From: Mycobacterium sp. PS03-16
GTDB lineage: Bacteria; Actinomycetota; Actinomycetes; Mycobacteriales; Mycobacteriaceae
Length of the DNA: 64,000 nucleotides
Assembly (NCBI RefSeq): GCF_004570325.1
Contig: NZ_SPQO01000010.1
Span: forward strand, 1 to 64,000
Direction: 5' to 3'
Shown: positions 1 through 9,282 of the stretch, piece by piece
Layout of the letters: every line of letters begins with the position of its first letter
Position numbering within the stretch: position 1 is the stretch's first letter
Program-made: the position numbers and the translations under genes
Notes under the pieces: model-generated
What the model saw: only the letters and a program-made list of their open reading frames with translations
What the model was told of the DNA's origin: nothing
The model's database searches: none

Positions 1-245
1 GATCTGGTGTCCGCAGCGGCGCCGAGGCGCTCGGCCAGCGCGGCGGTAGCGTGCGCCTGGGCCGCCACCGCATCGGCCAGCGCAGCCACGAAGCGCGCAC
101 CGACAGGCCCCAGCGCACCGTCCCCGGAGGTGAGCGGGACCGCGCCGAGCGCGGCGGCGACCGCGGTGAGCTCCGCGCCGTGGGCGGTGTGGGCATGGGC
201 CAGGGTGCGGACGGATTCGGTGTCGACACGGGTGTGGGCGGACAT
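1..245 (-). CDS. Possible EspC-like type VII secretion-associated protein (partial, C-terminus outside window)
   Basis: An open frame of 81 codons runs off the left edge from an ATG. The visible protein begins [20 protein letters not shown] and is an Ala-rich, helical-looking chain with few hydrophobic clusters. It has a central Leu/Ser/Gly turn followed by a second helix rich in Ala and His. This helix-turn-helix layout and the start (short polar N-terminus with V-D-T-E) resemble the roughly 100-residue EspC/DUF2580 family found beside ESX systems. No WxG motif is visible. The family call rests on overall pattern only. The gene is divergent from upp, with 85 bp between the two start codons. 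Confidence 0.45.
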   Translation of the reverse strand, partial: MSAHTRVDTESVRTLAHAHTAHGAELTAVAAALGAVPLTSGDGALGPVGARFVAALADAVAAQAHATAALAERLGAAADTR

Positions 246-330
246 GCGAGATAGGACGCGCGCCGCACCCCGGTGGTTCCCGCGCTGCGCTGCGCTGCGC
301 AGCGAGCGGCGGGCACTAAGGTCTGTGGCC

Positions 331-954
331 ATGGATGTGCGCGTCGTCGACCACCCGCTGGCCGCTGCGCGGCTGACCACGCTGCGTGACGAACGCACCG
401 ACAACGCGGCGTTCCGGTCCGCGCTGCGCGATCTCACGTTGATGCTGGTCTACGAGGCGACCCGCGACGCCGCCCGTGAGGACGTGCCGGTGCGGACCCC
501 GCTGACCGAGACCATCGGCTCGCGGCTGGCCCGGCCGCCGCTGCTGGTGCCGGTGCTGCGGGCCGGCCTGGGCATGGTCGACCAGGCCCACGCGCTGATT
601 CCCGAGGCACGGGTCGGATTCGTCGGCGTGGCCCGCGACGAGGCCACTCACGAACCGACCCCGTATCTGGAGTCGCTGCCCGACGACCTGAGCACCCAGC
701 CGGTGTTCGTGCTGGATCCGATGCTGGCCACCGGCGGATCGCTCGCCCACACGGTCGGGCTGCTGCAGTCGCGCGGGGCGGTGGACATCACCGCGATCTG
801 TGTGGTGGTCGCGCCCGAGGGGATCGCGACGCTGGAGCGGGTGGCGCCCGGTATGCGGCTGTTCACGGCCACCGTCGACGACCGGCTCAACGAGGCCGCC
901 TACATCGTGCCCGGGCTCGGGGACGCGGGGGACCGTCAGTTCGGGCCGCGCTGA
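331..954 (+). CDS. upp: Uracil phosphoribosyltransferase
   Basis: Converts uracil and PRPP to UMP in the cytosolic pyrimidine salvage pathway. The 207-residue protein has the family's usual length. It shows the [15 protein letters not shown] segment of the active site, the PRPP-binding loop [11 protein letters not shown], and a C-terminal uracil-binding stretch ending GDAGDRQFG. The chosen ATG lies 8 nt after a TAAGGT box (317-322), consistent with a leaderless transcript. The reading frame stays open further upstream, but that part is low-complexity Ala/Ser/Arg sequence antisense to the neighbouring gene and is not likely translated. It converges with pmmB, leaving 4 bp between stops. Confidence 0.95.
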   Translation: MDVRVVDHPLAAARLTTLRDERTDNAAFRSALRDLTLMLVYEATRDAAREDVPVRTPLTETIGSRLARPPLLVPVLRAGLGMVDQAHALIPEARVGFVGVARDEATHEPTPYLESLPDDLSTQPVFVLDPMLATGGSLAHTVGLLQSRGAVDITAICVVVAPEGIATLERVAPGMRLFTATVDDRLNEAAYIVPGLGDAGDRQFGPR

Positions 955-958
955 CCCG

Positions 959-2596
959 TCACCACTGGTGCGCCACGGTGGCGAGTTCGTCGCACAGCCG
1001 CTGCGCCTCGGCCCGCGCAGCCGCGAGATCGCTGCCGGCCGCGCGCCGAACCTCGATGTAGGACTTGACCTTCGGTTCGGTGCCCGACGGGCGCACGACC
1101 ATCCGCACCGACGTGTCGGCGTCCCCGCCGGCGAGGATGAGCGCATCGGTGCGCATCGGTTCCTCGGCGGTGAGCAGGTCGGTGACGGTCACCTCGAAGC
1201 CGGCCAGCCGATCCGGTGGGGTGTCGCGTAGCCGGGACAACACGGCGGCAGCCTCATCGGTGCCTTCGACGGACCGGTTCACCGCGGTGGTGGCGTGGAC
1301 GCCGTGGCGCAGGGCGAGCTCGTCGAGCGCCCGGGTCACGGTGCGGCCCTGCTCGTGCAGCGCCGCGACCAGATCGCAGGCCAGCATCGCCGCGCTGATG
1401 CCGTCCTTGTCCCGGACGGCGGCCGGGTCGACACAGTGCCCGATGGCCTCTTCGTAGGCGTAGACGAGCGTGGCGCCGGGGAGGTCGGCGTCGGCGCGGG
1501 CCAACCACTTGAACCCGGTGAGGGTTTCGGCGTACTGGGCGCCGTGCGAGGCGGCGATGGCGCTGAGCATGCGCGAGGACACCACAGTGCTGGCCACCAC
1601 CGTCGCGGCCATCACCTCGCCGGGTTCGATCTGCGAGAGGATGTAATCCCCGAACAGCCAACCGGTTTCGTCGCCGGAGAGCATGCGCCAGCCGTCGGGT
1701 GTCGGGATGCCGACCGCGCACCGGTCGGCATCGGGGTCCAGCGCGATCGCGAGGTCCGCGTCGACGTCGGCGGCGAGTGCGAGCAGGGCGTCGACGGTGC
1801 CGGGTTCCTCGGGGTTGGGCAGCGTCACGGTGGGGAAGTCCGGATCCGGCGCGAACTGGCTCTCGACCACATGGATGTCGTCGATGCCGCCGCGGTTGAG
1901 GACGTCGAGCAGATACTCACCGCCCACGCCGTGCAGCGGGGTGAACGCCACCCGCACCTTGCCGTGTGCGTGCCGGACGTTCGCCGCCCGGTTGACGTAG
2001 TGGACGATCTCCTCCATGCCGCCGGTTTCGACCGCGGCCCTTCTGATCTCGTCGGCGTGCGGGGCGTCGGCGATCGCCGCCTCGATCTCCCGGTCGGTCG
2101 GCCCGACGATCTGCAGACCCTCTTCGAAGAAGACCTTGTAGCCGTTGTCGGTCGGCGGGTTGTGCGATGCGGTGATCATGATGCCCGCGGCCGCGTGCAT
2201 GTGCCGCACGATGAACGCGACCACGGGCGTGGGCACGGTGGCCAGCATGAGGATGACCTCGAATCCCTCGGCGGTGAGGACTTCGGCCGCCGCGCGGGCG
2301 AATTCGTCGGACCCGTGCCGCGCGTCGCGCCCGACCACCACCTGCGAGCCGCCCCGGCCGCGGTCCTTGAGGACCTTGGCCACCGCCCACGTCGTGCGCA
2401 GGACGACGGCGAGGTTCATGCCGTTGGGCCCGGCGCGCAGCGGGCCTCGTAGCCCGGCCGTGCCGAAGGTCAGCGAGCGGGCGAACCGCTCGTCGAGTTC
2501 TTCAGGACTGCACGCCGATAGTTCGGCGGCGGTCTGCGGATCGGGGTCGTGGGAGATCCACTCCTGCGCGGTCGTCGAGATCGCCGAGGACGTCAT
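959..2596 (-). CDS. pmmB: Phosphomannomutase/phosphoglucomutase family protein PmmB
   Basis: Alpha-D-phosphohexomutase of 545 residues, interconverting hexose 1- and 6-phosphates. All four family signatures are visible: the phosphoserine loop TASHNPPTDNGYKVF (about residue 145), the metal-binding DPDADR (about 290), the sugar-binding YEEAIGH (about 380) and the phosphate-binding RPSGTEPK near the C-terminus. Full length for the family. Its start overlaps the stop of the upstream MarR gene by 4 bp, so the two are probably co-transcribed. The specific hexose substrate cannot be read from the sequence; the name follows the syntenic M. tuberculosis gene. Confidence 0.93.
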   Translation of the reverse strand: MTSSAISTTAQEWISHDPDPQTAAELSACSPEELDERFARSLTFGTAGLRGPLRAGPNGMNLAVVLRTTWAVAKVLKDRGRGGSQVVVGRDARHGSDEFARAAAEVLTAEGFEVILMLATVPTPVVAFIVRHMHAAAGIMITASHNPPTDNGYKVFFEEGLQIVGPTDREIEAAIADAPHADEIRRAAVETGGMEEIVHYVNRAANVRHAHGKVRVAFTPLHGVGGEYLLDVLNRGGIDDIHVVESQFAPDPDFPTVTLPNPEEPGTVDALLALAADVDADLAIALDPDADRCAVGIPTPDGWRMLSGDETGWLFGDYILSQIEPGEVMAATVVASTVVSSRMLSAIAASHGAQYAETLTGFKWLARADADLPGATLVYAYEEAIGHCVDPAAVRDKDGISAAMLACDLVAALHEQGRTVTRALDELALRHGVHATTAVNRSVEGTDEAAAVLSRLRDTPPDRLAGFEVTVTDLLTAEEPMRTDALILAGGDADTSVRMVVRPSGTEPKVKSYIEVRRAAGSDLAAARAEAQRLCDELATVAHQW

Positions 2597-3045
2597 GGGG
2601 CAAGTGTGCCCGCTTTCACGTCATTTGATGCCAGCTTGCGAAGGACCGGGGCGACGAGCATCACCAGGTCGAATTCCAGGTCGGTCAGCGTGTCGGCCAT
2701 TGCCCGGTGCAGCCAGGCGTCGCGCTCGGCGCGGTCGGCGGCGAGGAAGTCGACCCCCTCGGCAGTGGCCTCGATGAGTTGTCGGCGGCGGTCGCGGTCG
2801 TCGGGGCGCCGGCGCAGCAGGCCGCGGCCGACGAGTTCGTTGAGGCCGTCGGTCAGCGATTGCGCGCGCACCTGCAGGCGGGCGCCCAGTTCGGCAGGCG
2901 TGGTGGTGCCGAGCCGGGTGACCTCACCGAGCAGCTCCATCTGGCTCAGCGTCAGGCCGTGATCGGGCCGGTGGCGGCGCATCTGCCTGGCCACCGCCAT
3001 GATCGCCTCACGCAGTTCGGTCGCCGGCGCGGCATCACGGGTCAT
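2593..3045 (-). CDS. MarR-family transcriptional regulator
   Basis: A 150-residue winged-helix regulator. The recognition helix region (TTPAELGARLQVRAQSLTDG) is followed by the wing with the typical DDRDRRRQLIEAT segment. N- and C-terminal helices would form the dimer interface. The ATG at 3045 is preferred over an in-frame TTG two codons upstream, because a TATAAC box (complement of 3052-3057) ends 6 nt before it, suggesting a leaderless message. It is translationally coupled to pmmB by a 4-bp overlap and divergent from the AbrB-type permease, with a candidate operator between them. It most likely represses itself and/or the permease; the ligand is unknown. Confidence 0.88.
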   Translation of the reverse strand: MTRDAAPATELREAIMAVARQMRRHRPDHGLTLSQMELLGEVTRLGTTTPAELGARLQVRAQSLTDGLNELVGRGLLRRRPDDRDRRRQLIEATAEGVDFLAADRAERDAWLHRAMADTLTDLEFDLVMLVAPVLRKLASNDVKAGTLAP

Positions 3046-3113
3046 AGCCAAGTTATACCTTCACAACCGTGCTTCTGCCAGCTGATCTACGCATGTTGCA
3101 GCTCGGAGTTATG

Positions 3114-3125
3114 AAGTACATACTT
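3114..3125. promoter_or_regulatory. Candidate MarR operator (inverted repeat)
   Basis: The inverted repeat AAGTA-CA-TACTT lies in the 87-bp divergent intergenic region between the MarR gene and the AbrB-type permease, only 7 bp upstream of the permease start. Arms of five bases with a two-base spacer fit the compact palindromes bound by MarR dimers. A further AAGTTATAC element sits over the MarR promoter. This is inferred from position and symmetry. Confidence 0.4.
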
Positions 3126-3132
3126 GGTATCT

Positions 3133-4260
3133 GTGAAGGATGGTCGCGCCGGACGGGTGCTGCGGTGGGTGGTGCTGGCGGCCGCGTCGGTCGCCGTCAC
3201 CGTGCCGCTGACGCTGGCCGGTGTGCCGTCGGCCGGACTGTTCGCCGCGTTGGCCGTCGGCATCGTGCTCGCGCTCGCCTCGGCCGCGCCCACCGGTGTG
3301 CCGCGTCCGCTCGGCGTCGCGGCGCAGGGGGTGCTGGGGGTCTACATCGGCACGATGGTGCAGCACGACGCGGTCGGTGCGCTGGGGGCCGACTGGCCGT
3401 TCGTGGTCGCCGTGGCGGTGGCCACCCTGGTGCTCAGCGTGGCGGCCGGGGCGCTGCTCGGTCTGCACCGGGACGTCACCCCGCTCACCGGGTCGCTCGC
3501 GCTCACCGCCGGCGGCGCCTCGGGTCTGGTCGCCATCGCCCGCGATCTCGGCGGTGACGACCGGGTGGTCTCCGTGGTGCAGTACCTGCGGGTGGCGCTG
3601 GTGACCGCGTCCATGCCGGTGGTGGTGTCGGTCGTCTACCACGCCGACACCTCACACCCGACGGCCTCGCTGGCCCGAACCGACTCGGCCCCTTGGTATC
3701 TCAGCCTGGCCATGCTGACCGGGCTGGTGCTGCTCGGCACGGCGGCGGGGCGGCTGCTGCGGCTGCCGGGGGCCGGGCTGCTCGGTCCGATGGCGCTGAC
3801 CGTGGCGCTGCAACTGAGCGGTCTGTCGTTCGGGTTGAGCGTGCCGGTGGTGCTGGTCCAGCTCGGCTACCTGCTGATCGGGTGGCAGGCGGGGCTGGCG
3901 TTCACCACCGAGTCGCTGCGCGCGATCGTCCGGGTGCTGCCCGCGGCGCTGACGTTGATCGTCGTGCTCGGCGTCGGCACCGCCGGCCTCGGCGTCCTGC
4001 TGGCGCACTACACCGCGTTGACCCCGCTGGAGGGCTACCTCGTGACCAGTCCGGGCGGGGTGTACGCGGTGCTCGCGACCGCGGTCGAGACCGGCTCGAA
4101 CGTCACGTTCATCATTGCTGCCCAGGTGCTGCGGGTGCTGCTGATGCTGTTCGCCTCGCCGCTACTGGCGCGGGCGATCGTGTGGGCGGGCCGCCGCCTG
4201 CGCCGTCACAACGCCGAGATGACACCGGCCAGCAGCGCGCCCATCCGGCTCGCCGACTGA
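3133..4260 (+). CDS. AbrB-family (ammonia monooxygenase-type) integral membrane protein
   Basis: A 375-residue polytopic membrane protein with about ten hydrophobic segments arranged as two similar halves. Both halves contain the family's Gly-rich signature: [14 protein letters not shown] near residue 130 and [20 protein letters not shown] near residue 300. The family is annotated AbrB or ammonia monooxygenase-like and is thought to be a transporter; substrate unknown. GTG 3133 is used as the start. It is divergent from a MarR regulator, which probably controls it. The last 55 bp overlap the 3' end of punA on the other strand. Confidence 0.82.
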   Translation: MKDGRAGRVLRWVVLAAASVAVTVPLTLAGVPSAGLFAALAVGIVLALASAAPTGVPRPLGVAAQGVLGVYIGTMVQHDAVGALGADWPFVVAVAVATLVLSVAAGALLGLHRDVTPLTGSLALTAGGASGLVAIARDLGGDDRVVSVVQYLRVALVTASMPVVVSVVYHADTSHPTASLARTDSAPWYLSLAMLTGLVLLGTAAGRLLRLPGAGLLGPMALTVALQLSGLSFGLSVPVVLVQLGYLLIGWQAGLAFTTESLRAIVRVLPAALTLIVVLGVGTAGLGVLLAHYTALTPLEGYLVTSPGGVYAVLATAVETGSNVTFIIAAQVLRVLLMLFASPLLARAIVWAGRRLRRHNAEMTPASSAPIRLAD

Positions 4261-5000
4261 CGGCCGGCCTCGAGCACCTCGGCGTGCGACAGCGGCTGGC
4301 CGGTGATGCCGGCAGCGAGGTTGGTCACCAGCGAGATACCCAGAACCCGGGCGCCGGCCTGTCGCGCGGCGATGGTCTCGTGCACCGTCGACATGCCGAC
4401 CAGGTCGGCGCCCAGCGTGCGCAGCATGCGGATCTCGGCCGGCGTCTCGTACTGCGGTCCGGGCAGCCCCGCGTACACGCCCTCGGCGAGCTCCGGATCG
4501 ATCCGCCGGGCCAGATCGCGCAGGTCGGGGGCGTACGCGTCGACCATGTCGACGAACTCCGCACCGATCAGCGGTGAGCGGGCGGTCAGGTTGAGATGGT
4601 CGCTGATCAGAACCGGTTGACCGACCGCGAAGCCGTCCCGCAGCCCGCCCGCGGCGTTGGTCAGCACCACCGTGCGCACCCCGGCCGCGCACGCGGTTCG
4701 CACCGGGTGCACCACATGGCGCAGGTCGTGGCCCTCGTAGGCGTGGATCCGGCCGACGAGCACCAGCACCCGGTGCGCGCCGACCGGCACCGACAACACG
4801 CGGCCGCCGTGCCCGGCCGCCGTCGGAGGAGTGAAGCCGGGCAGATCGGCCATCGGCACCGAGGCGGTGGCAGTGCCCAGGGCGCCGACCGCCGGGGCCC
4901 ATCCCGAGCCCAGCACCACCGCGACGTCGTGGGTGTCGACACCGGTGCGTGCAGCGATCTGCGCCGCCGCCTGCTGGGCGGCCTCGGCCGGGCTCGTCAC
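4206..5000 (-). CDS. punA: Purine nucleoside phosphorylase (trimeric type)
   Basis: Phosphorolysis of inosine/guanosine to base plus ribose-1-phosphate in purine salvage. The 264-residue protein has the trimeric PNP signatures: phosphate-site GSGW near residue 31, [10 protein letters not shown] near 85, the TNAAGGL loop near 120, and an [17 protein letters not shown] segment lining the purine site. The GTG at 5000 is chosen because a TAAGCT box (complement of 5009-5014) lies 8 nt upstream and the protein then begins at the conserved domain. The frame stays open far upstream, but as a shadow of the divergent amidohydrolase. Its C-terminal codons overlap the permease gene by 55 bp. Confidence 0.93.
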   Translation of the reverse strand: MTSPAEAAQQAAAQIAARTGVDTHDVAVVLGSGWAPAVGALGTATASVPMADLPGFTPPTAAGHGGRVLSVPVGAHRVLVLVGRIHAYEGHDLRHVVHPVRTACAAGVRTVVLTNAAGGLRDGFAVGQPVLISDHLNLTARSPLIGAEFVDMVDAYAPDLRDLARRIDPELAEGVYAGLPGPQYETPAEIRMLRTLGADLVGMSTVHETIAARQAGARVLGISLVTNLAAGITGQPLSHAEVLEAGRQSASRMGALLAGVISAL

Positions 5001-5033
5001 GGTCGCCGAGCTTAGCGGTGAGATACTTCCCCA

Positions 5034-6215
5034 ATGCCCTCCGCCACCGCTGCCACGAGCGTCGAAGACGCCGTGACCCGGCGGCGCGGGGATCTCGTCG
5101 AGCTGTCGCACGCCATCCACGCCGAGCCGGAACTGGCCTTCGAGGAGCACCGCAGCTGCGCCAAGACCCAGGCGCTGGTCGCCGAGCACGGATTCGAGAT
5201 GACCAGCTCCGCCGGCGGGCTCGACACCGCGTTTCGCGCCTCCTACGGCAGCGGTCCGCTGGTCGTCGGCATCTGTGCGGAGTACGACGCGTTGCCCGGA
5301 ATGGGACACGCGTGCGGCCACAACATCATCGCGGCCTCGGCCGTCGGCACCGCGCTGGCGCTCGCCGAGGTGGCCGACCGGCTGGGCCTGACGGTGGTGC
5401 TGGTGGGGACGCCGGCCGAGGAGGCCGGCGGCGGTAAGGCGCTGCTGCTCGACGCCGGGGTGTTCGACGACATCGCGACCGCGGTGATGCTGCATCCCGG
5501 GCCGGTGGACATCGCCGCGGCGCGCTCGTTGGCGCTTTCGGAAGTCAACATCACCTACACCGGCCGGGAATCGCATGCCGCGGTCGCCCCGTACCTCGGC
5601 GTCAACGCCGGGGACGCGGTCACCGTCACCCAGGTGGCGATCGGGCTGCTGCGTCAGCAGCTCGCGCCGGGACAGATGGTGCACGGCATCGTCACCGACG
5701 GCGGTCAGGCCACCAACGTCATCCCCGGCCGGGCCGAGTTGCGCTACACCATGCGCGCACAGGACTCGACGTCGCTGCGCGGGCTCGAGGACCGGATGGC
5801 CGGGTGCTTCCGGGCCGGCGCCGTCGCGACCGGGTGTGAGTACGAGGTCGCCGAGACCGCCCCCGCCTACGCCGAGCTGACCCCAGACCACTGGCTCGCC
5901 GAGACCTTCCGGGAGGAGATGCAACGGATGGGCCGCACGCCCCTGCCCGCCGAACTGGAGGCGGCGGTGCCGCTGGGCAGCACCGACATGGGCAACGTCA
6001 CCCACGTGGTGCCGGGCATCCACCCGGTCGTCGGCATCGACGCCGGCGGGGCGTCCATCCATCAGCCGCAGTTCGCCGCGGCGGCGGCCGGGCCGAGCGC
6101 CGACCGGGCCGTCGTGGACGGCGCGGTGATGCTGGCGCGCACCGTCGTCCGGCTCGCCGAGACGCCCGCCGAACGGGATCGCGTGCTGCAGCGGCAGGCG
6201 AGGCGGGCCTCATGA
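5034..6215 (+). CDS. amiB1: M20-family amidohydrolase (AmiB1-like)
   Basis: A cytosolic zinc amidohydrolase of peptidase family M20D, the group that includes hippurate and N-acyl-amino-acid hydrolases. The 393-residue protein shows the metal-binding GMGHACGHN near residue 85, the catalytic/metal glutamates in TPAEEAGGG near 125, and the dimerisation-domain segment beginning near 185. Its stop overlaps the start of the next M20 gene by 4 bp, so the two form an operon. Synteny matches M. tuberculosis amiB1 (Rv3306c). Substrate is not evident from sequence. Confidence 0.88.
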   Translation: MPSATAATSVEDAVTRRRGDLVELSHAIHAEPELAFEEHRSCAKTQALVAEHGFEMTSSAGGLDTAFRASYGSGPLVVGICAEYDALPGMGHACGHNIIAASAVGTALALAEVADRLGLTVVLVGTPAEEAGGGKALLLDAGVFDDIATAVMLHPGPVDIAAARSLALSEVNITYTGRESHAAVAPYLGVNAGDAVTVTQVAIGLLRQQLAPGQMVHGIVTDGGQATNVIPGRAELRYTMRAQDSTSLRGLEDRMAGCFRAGAVATGCEYEVAETAPAYAELTPDHWLAETFREEMQRMGRTPLPAELEAAVPLGSTDMGNVTHVVPGIHPVVGIDAGGASIHQPQFAAAAAGPSADRAVVDGAVMLARTVVRLAETPAERDRVLQRQARRAS

Positions 6216-7384
6216 GTGTGCTGCCCCACGCCGCCGCGCGGTGGCTGTCGGAGAACTACGACCAGCTCGTCGCGTGGCGCCGGCACATCCACGCCCACCC
6301 CGAGCTGGGCCGTCAGGAGTTCGCCACCACCCAGTTCGTCGCCTCCCGGCTGGCCGACGCCGGCCTCAACCCCAAGGTGCTTCCCGGCGGCACCGGGCTG
6401 ACGTGTGACTTCGGGCCCGACCACGGTCCGCGCATCGCGTTGCGCGCCGATATGGACGCGTTGCCGATGGCCGAGCGCACCGGCGCCCCGTACGCGTCGA
6501 CCGTGCCGAACGTCGCGCACGCCTGCGGCCACGACGCGCACACCTCGGTGCTGCTGGGCGCCGCGCTGGCGCTCGCCTCGGTGCCCGAACTGCCCGTGGG
6601 CGTGCGGCTGATCTTCCAGGCCGCCGAGGAGCTGATGCCCGGCGGCGCGATCGACGCGATCGCCGCGGGCGCGCTGACCGGGGTGTCGCGGATCTTCGCG
6701 GTGCACTGCGACCCGCGCCTGGCCGTCGGCAAGGTCGCCGTGCGGGCCGGGCCGATCACCTCGGCCGCCGATCAGATCGAGGTGACGCTGCAGTCGCCCG
6801 GCGGCCACACGTCCCGTCCGCACCTGACCGGTGACCTGGTCTACGGGCTGGGCACGCTGATCACCGGCGTGCCGGGGGTGCTGTCGCGGCGCATCGACCC
6901 CCGCAACAGCACCGTGATGGTGTGGGGTGCGGTCAACGCCGGGGTGGCGGCCAACGCGATCCCGCAGACCGGCTCGCTGGCCGGCACCATCCGCACCGCC
7001 TCGCGTGAGACCTGGCTGACGTTGGAAACCATTGTGCGCGAGACGGTCTCGTCGCTACTGGCGCCGTTGGGCATCGAGCACACGCTGCAGTACCGCCAGG
7101 GCGTGCCGCCGGTGGTGAACGAGGAGATCGCAACGCGGATCATGACCCACGCGATCGAGGCGATCGGCCCGGACGTGCTCGCCGACACCCGCCAGTCCGG
7201 CGGCGGCGAGGACTTCTCCTGGTACCTCGAGGAGGTGCCGGGCGCCATGGCGCGGCTGGGGGTGTGGAGCGGTCGCGGACCGCAGCTGGATCTGCACCAG
7301 CCGACCTTCGACCTCGACGAGCGCGCGCTGGGTGTGGGGGTGCGGCTGCTGGTCAACCTGGTCGATCAGGCCGCACGGCTGTAG
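6212..7384 (+). CDS. amiA1: M20-family amidohydrolase (AmiA1-like)
   Basis: A second 390-residue M20D amidohydrolase, paralogous to the preceding gene and translationally coupled to it by an ATGA overlap. It carries LRADMDALPM near residue 75, the metal-binding HACGHDAHTSVL near 108, and QAAEELMPGG near 133 with the catalytic glutamate. SPGGHTSRPH near 195 supplies the dimerisation-domain histidine. It matches M. tuberculosis amiA1 (Rv3305c) by order and length. The tandem pair may act as a hetero-oligomer or on related acyl-amino-acid substrates; that is inference. Confidence 0.88.
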   Translation: MSVLPHAAARWLSENYDQLVAWRRHIHAHPELGRQEFATTQFVASRLADAGLNPKVLPGGTGLTCDFGPDHGPRIALRADMDALPMAERTGAPYASTVPNVAHACGHDAHTSVLLGAALALASVPELPVGVRLIFQAAEELMPGGAIDAIAAGALTGVSRIFAVHCDPRLAVGKVAVRAGPITSAADQIEVTLQSPGGHTSRPHLTGDLVYGLGTLITGVPGVLSRRIDPRNSTVMVWGAVNAGVAANAIPQTGSLAGTIRTASRETWLTLETIVRETVSSLLAPLGIEHTLQYRQGVPPVVNEEIATRIMTHAIEAIGPDVLADTRQSGGGEDFSWYLEEVPGAMARLGVWSGRGPQLDLHQPTFDLDERALGVGVRLLVNLVDQAARL

Positions 7385-7423
7385 AACCGCACCCTCGCGC
7401 CCGTGAGGTGACAGGCTGGAGTG

Positions 7424-8695
7424 ATGGCCCTGCCAGAACTGCGGCTGCGGGCGCCGACGGCCGACCTGCTGGCGCTGCCGTGGGACCGGCCGCTCGCGGA
7501 GTGGTCGGCGCCCGACGTGCCGCTGCGCGACATCGCGGTGGGACCCAGCCGTCACCTGGTGAAGTTCGTCGCCTGCGACGGCGCGGTGTGGGCGGTCAAG
7601 GATCTGCCGCCGCGGCTGGCGCACCGGGAGTACGACGTCCTCGGCCGGCTCGAGGAGATGGGTCTGCCCGCGGTGCGCCGCGCCGGCCTGGTGCTGCAGC
7701 CCGACTTCGAGACCGCGCTGCTGCTCACCCGGTTCCTCGACGGCTCCTGGCAGTACCGGCGGCTGTTCCGCCGGCTGCCGCCCGACGAGCCCAAACACCG
7801 CGCCCGGCTGTTCGACGCGATGGCCACCCTGCTGGTCGAACTGCACCGCCACGGCGTGTTCTGGGGTGACTGCTCGCTGGCCAACACGCTGTTCTCCCGC
7901 GACGGCCAGGTGCTGCAGGCCTGGCTGGTCGACGCCGAGACCAGCGAGGTGCATCCGCGGCTGTCCGACGGCCAGCGCCGCCACGACCTCGACATCCTGG
8001 TGGAGAACGTCGCGGCCGATCTGATGGACCTGGCCGCGTGGCTCGGTTCGTCAGAAGAGCTCGAGGACGCGCTGATCGCCGAAGCGCAGGACATCCCGAA
8101 CCGCTATCAGCGGCTCTGGGACGTGCTGCACGCCGAGCCGGTGTTCGAGTTCACCGACCGCTACCGCGTGGAGGGCACGATCCGGCGGCTCAACGACCTC
8201 GGGTTCGCGGTCGAGGAGGTGACCCTGCAGCCGGTCAGCGACGCCATGCCCGACCGGCTGCGGCTCAACGTCGCCGTCGGGGACCGGCGCTTCCACGCCG
8301 AGCGGCTCCGCGAATTGACCGGCCTGGACGTCGGCGAGGGGCAGGCCCGCATCCTGCTCGGCGATCTACAGACCTATCAGGCCCAGTTGAGTCAGGAGTC
8401 CGGACAGGACGTCGACGAGTCGACGGCCGCGCAGCTGTGGGTGATGGAGATCGCCACACCCACCATGCACCGTGCGCACGATGCGATCGGCGGCGCGGGC
8501 ACGCCGATCCAGGCGTTCTGCGATCTGCTGGAGGTGCGCTGGCTGCTCAGCGAACGCGCCGGCCGTGACGTCGGCACCGAACGGGCGCTGGTGGCACTGG
8601 CCCGCGACGTCATCCCGCCGGACTCGGCGGCCAAGATGGCCGTCGCCGAGGTCCCGACCCAGCCGATGCCGGTGATCGACTTCGACGACGACTGA
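7424..8695 (+). CDS. DUF4032 / lipopolysaccharide-kinase-like protein
   Basis: A 423-residue protein with a kinase-like N-terminal half. An invariant-type lysine sits in WAVKDLP, followed by a helix glutamate (HREYDVL). The catalytic-loop-like segment HGVFWGDCSLANTLF contains Asp and Asn, and LVDAETSEV would supply the metal-binding Asp. This layout is seen in the Kdo/WaaP-type kinase fold. The C-terminal half matches the DUF4032 pattern, widespread in actinobacteria and uncharacterised as far as I know. The second of two adjacent start codons (ATG 7424) is used. It lies 39 bp after amiA1 and may be read through from it. Confidence 0.78.
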   Translation: MALPELRLRAPTADLLALPWDRPLAEWSAPDVPLRDIAVGPSRHLVKFVACDGAVWAVKDLPPRLAHREYDVLGRLEEMGLPAVRRAGLVLQPDFETALLLTRFLDGSWQYRRLFRRLPPDEPKHRARLFDAMATLLVELHRHGVFWGDCSLANTLFSRDGQVLQAWLVDAETSEVHPRLSDGQRRHDLDILVENVAADLMDLAAWLGSSEELEDALIAEAQDIPNRYQRLWDVLHAEPVFEFTDRYRVEGTIRRLNDLGFAVEEVTLQPVSDAMPDRLRLNVAVGDRRFHAERLRELTGLDVGEGQARILLGDLQTYQAQLSQESGQDVDESTAAQLWVMEIATPTMHRAHDAIGGAGTPIQAFCDLLEVRWLLSERAGRDVGTERALVALARDVIPPDSAAKMAVAEVPTQPMPVIDFDDD

Positions 8696-8702
8696 GGCGC
8701 GC

Positions 8703-9182
8703 TCAGCCCGGCGTGCCGGGGCCGATGTTGCGCGACGGGCGGGTCCGCAGGCCGTGCACGTAGTCGGCGGGGGCACCGGCGATCTCCGCGGCGTCGGCCA
8801 TCACCCCGAGGTAGCGCGCCGACGGCAGGCCGCCCTCCCACGCGTCCACGACGTACAGCCACGCCAGCACCGGATCGGTGTCGGTGTCCGACGACAGCCG
8901 GTGCACCCGGCACCGGATCTTCTTGTGGATGCCGAGTTCGGAGCCCTCCCAGCGGTCGAGGGTCTCCTCGTCCTCCTTGGTCATGTCGTAGAGGACCACG
9001 AACACCTTCGACAGCGGATCCTCGACGACCGTGGCCAGCGCACCCTCCCAGCCGATGTCCTCGCCGCCGAAGGTCAGCCGCCAGCCGTGCAACCAGCCCG
9101 TCCCGGCCATCGGCGAATGTGGTGCACGCTCCATCATCTGCTCGGGATGCATGTTCGATCCGTAAGCGGCGTAGAGCGGCAC
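8703..9182 (-). CDS. Gamma-glutamylcyclotransferase-like protein
   Basis: A 159-residue protein with the cyclotransferase-fold signature YAAYGSNMHPEQM at the N-terminus and the conserved acidic WEGSELGIHKK segment near residue 78. It fits the AIG2/GGCT superfamily, which forms 5-oxoproline from gamma-glutamyl compounds, though mycobacterial members are untested to my knowledge. Synteny matches Rv3304. The GTG start at 9182 lies 8 nt after a TAAGCT box (complement of 9191-9196), indicating a leaderless transcript. It converges with the DUF4032 gene. Confidence 0.82.
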   Translation of the reverse strand: MPLYAAYGSNMHPEQMMERAPHSPMAGTGWLHGWRLTFGGEDIGWEGALATVVEDPLSKVFVVLYDMTKEDEETLDRWEGSELGIHKKIRCRVHRLSSDTDTDPVLAWLYVVDAWEGGLPSARYLGVMADAAEIAGAPADYVHGLRTRPSRNIGPGTPG

Positions 9183-9282
9183 GGTAGGAGAGCTTAACTT
9201 GCAGGACAGCTCCCGCGACCGGAAGCGTCAGCCCGACGCGGCGCAGCGGCGTCCGCGGTGGGTGACCGACTAGATTGTGCTC

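Noticed and set aside
316..1146. Long minus-strand frame across upp and the end of pmmB
   Set aside because: Antisense to upp, Arg/Gly/His-rich, no recognisable domain or ribosome site.
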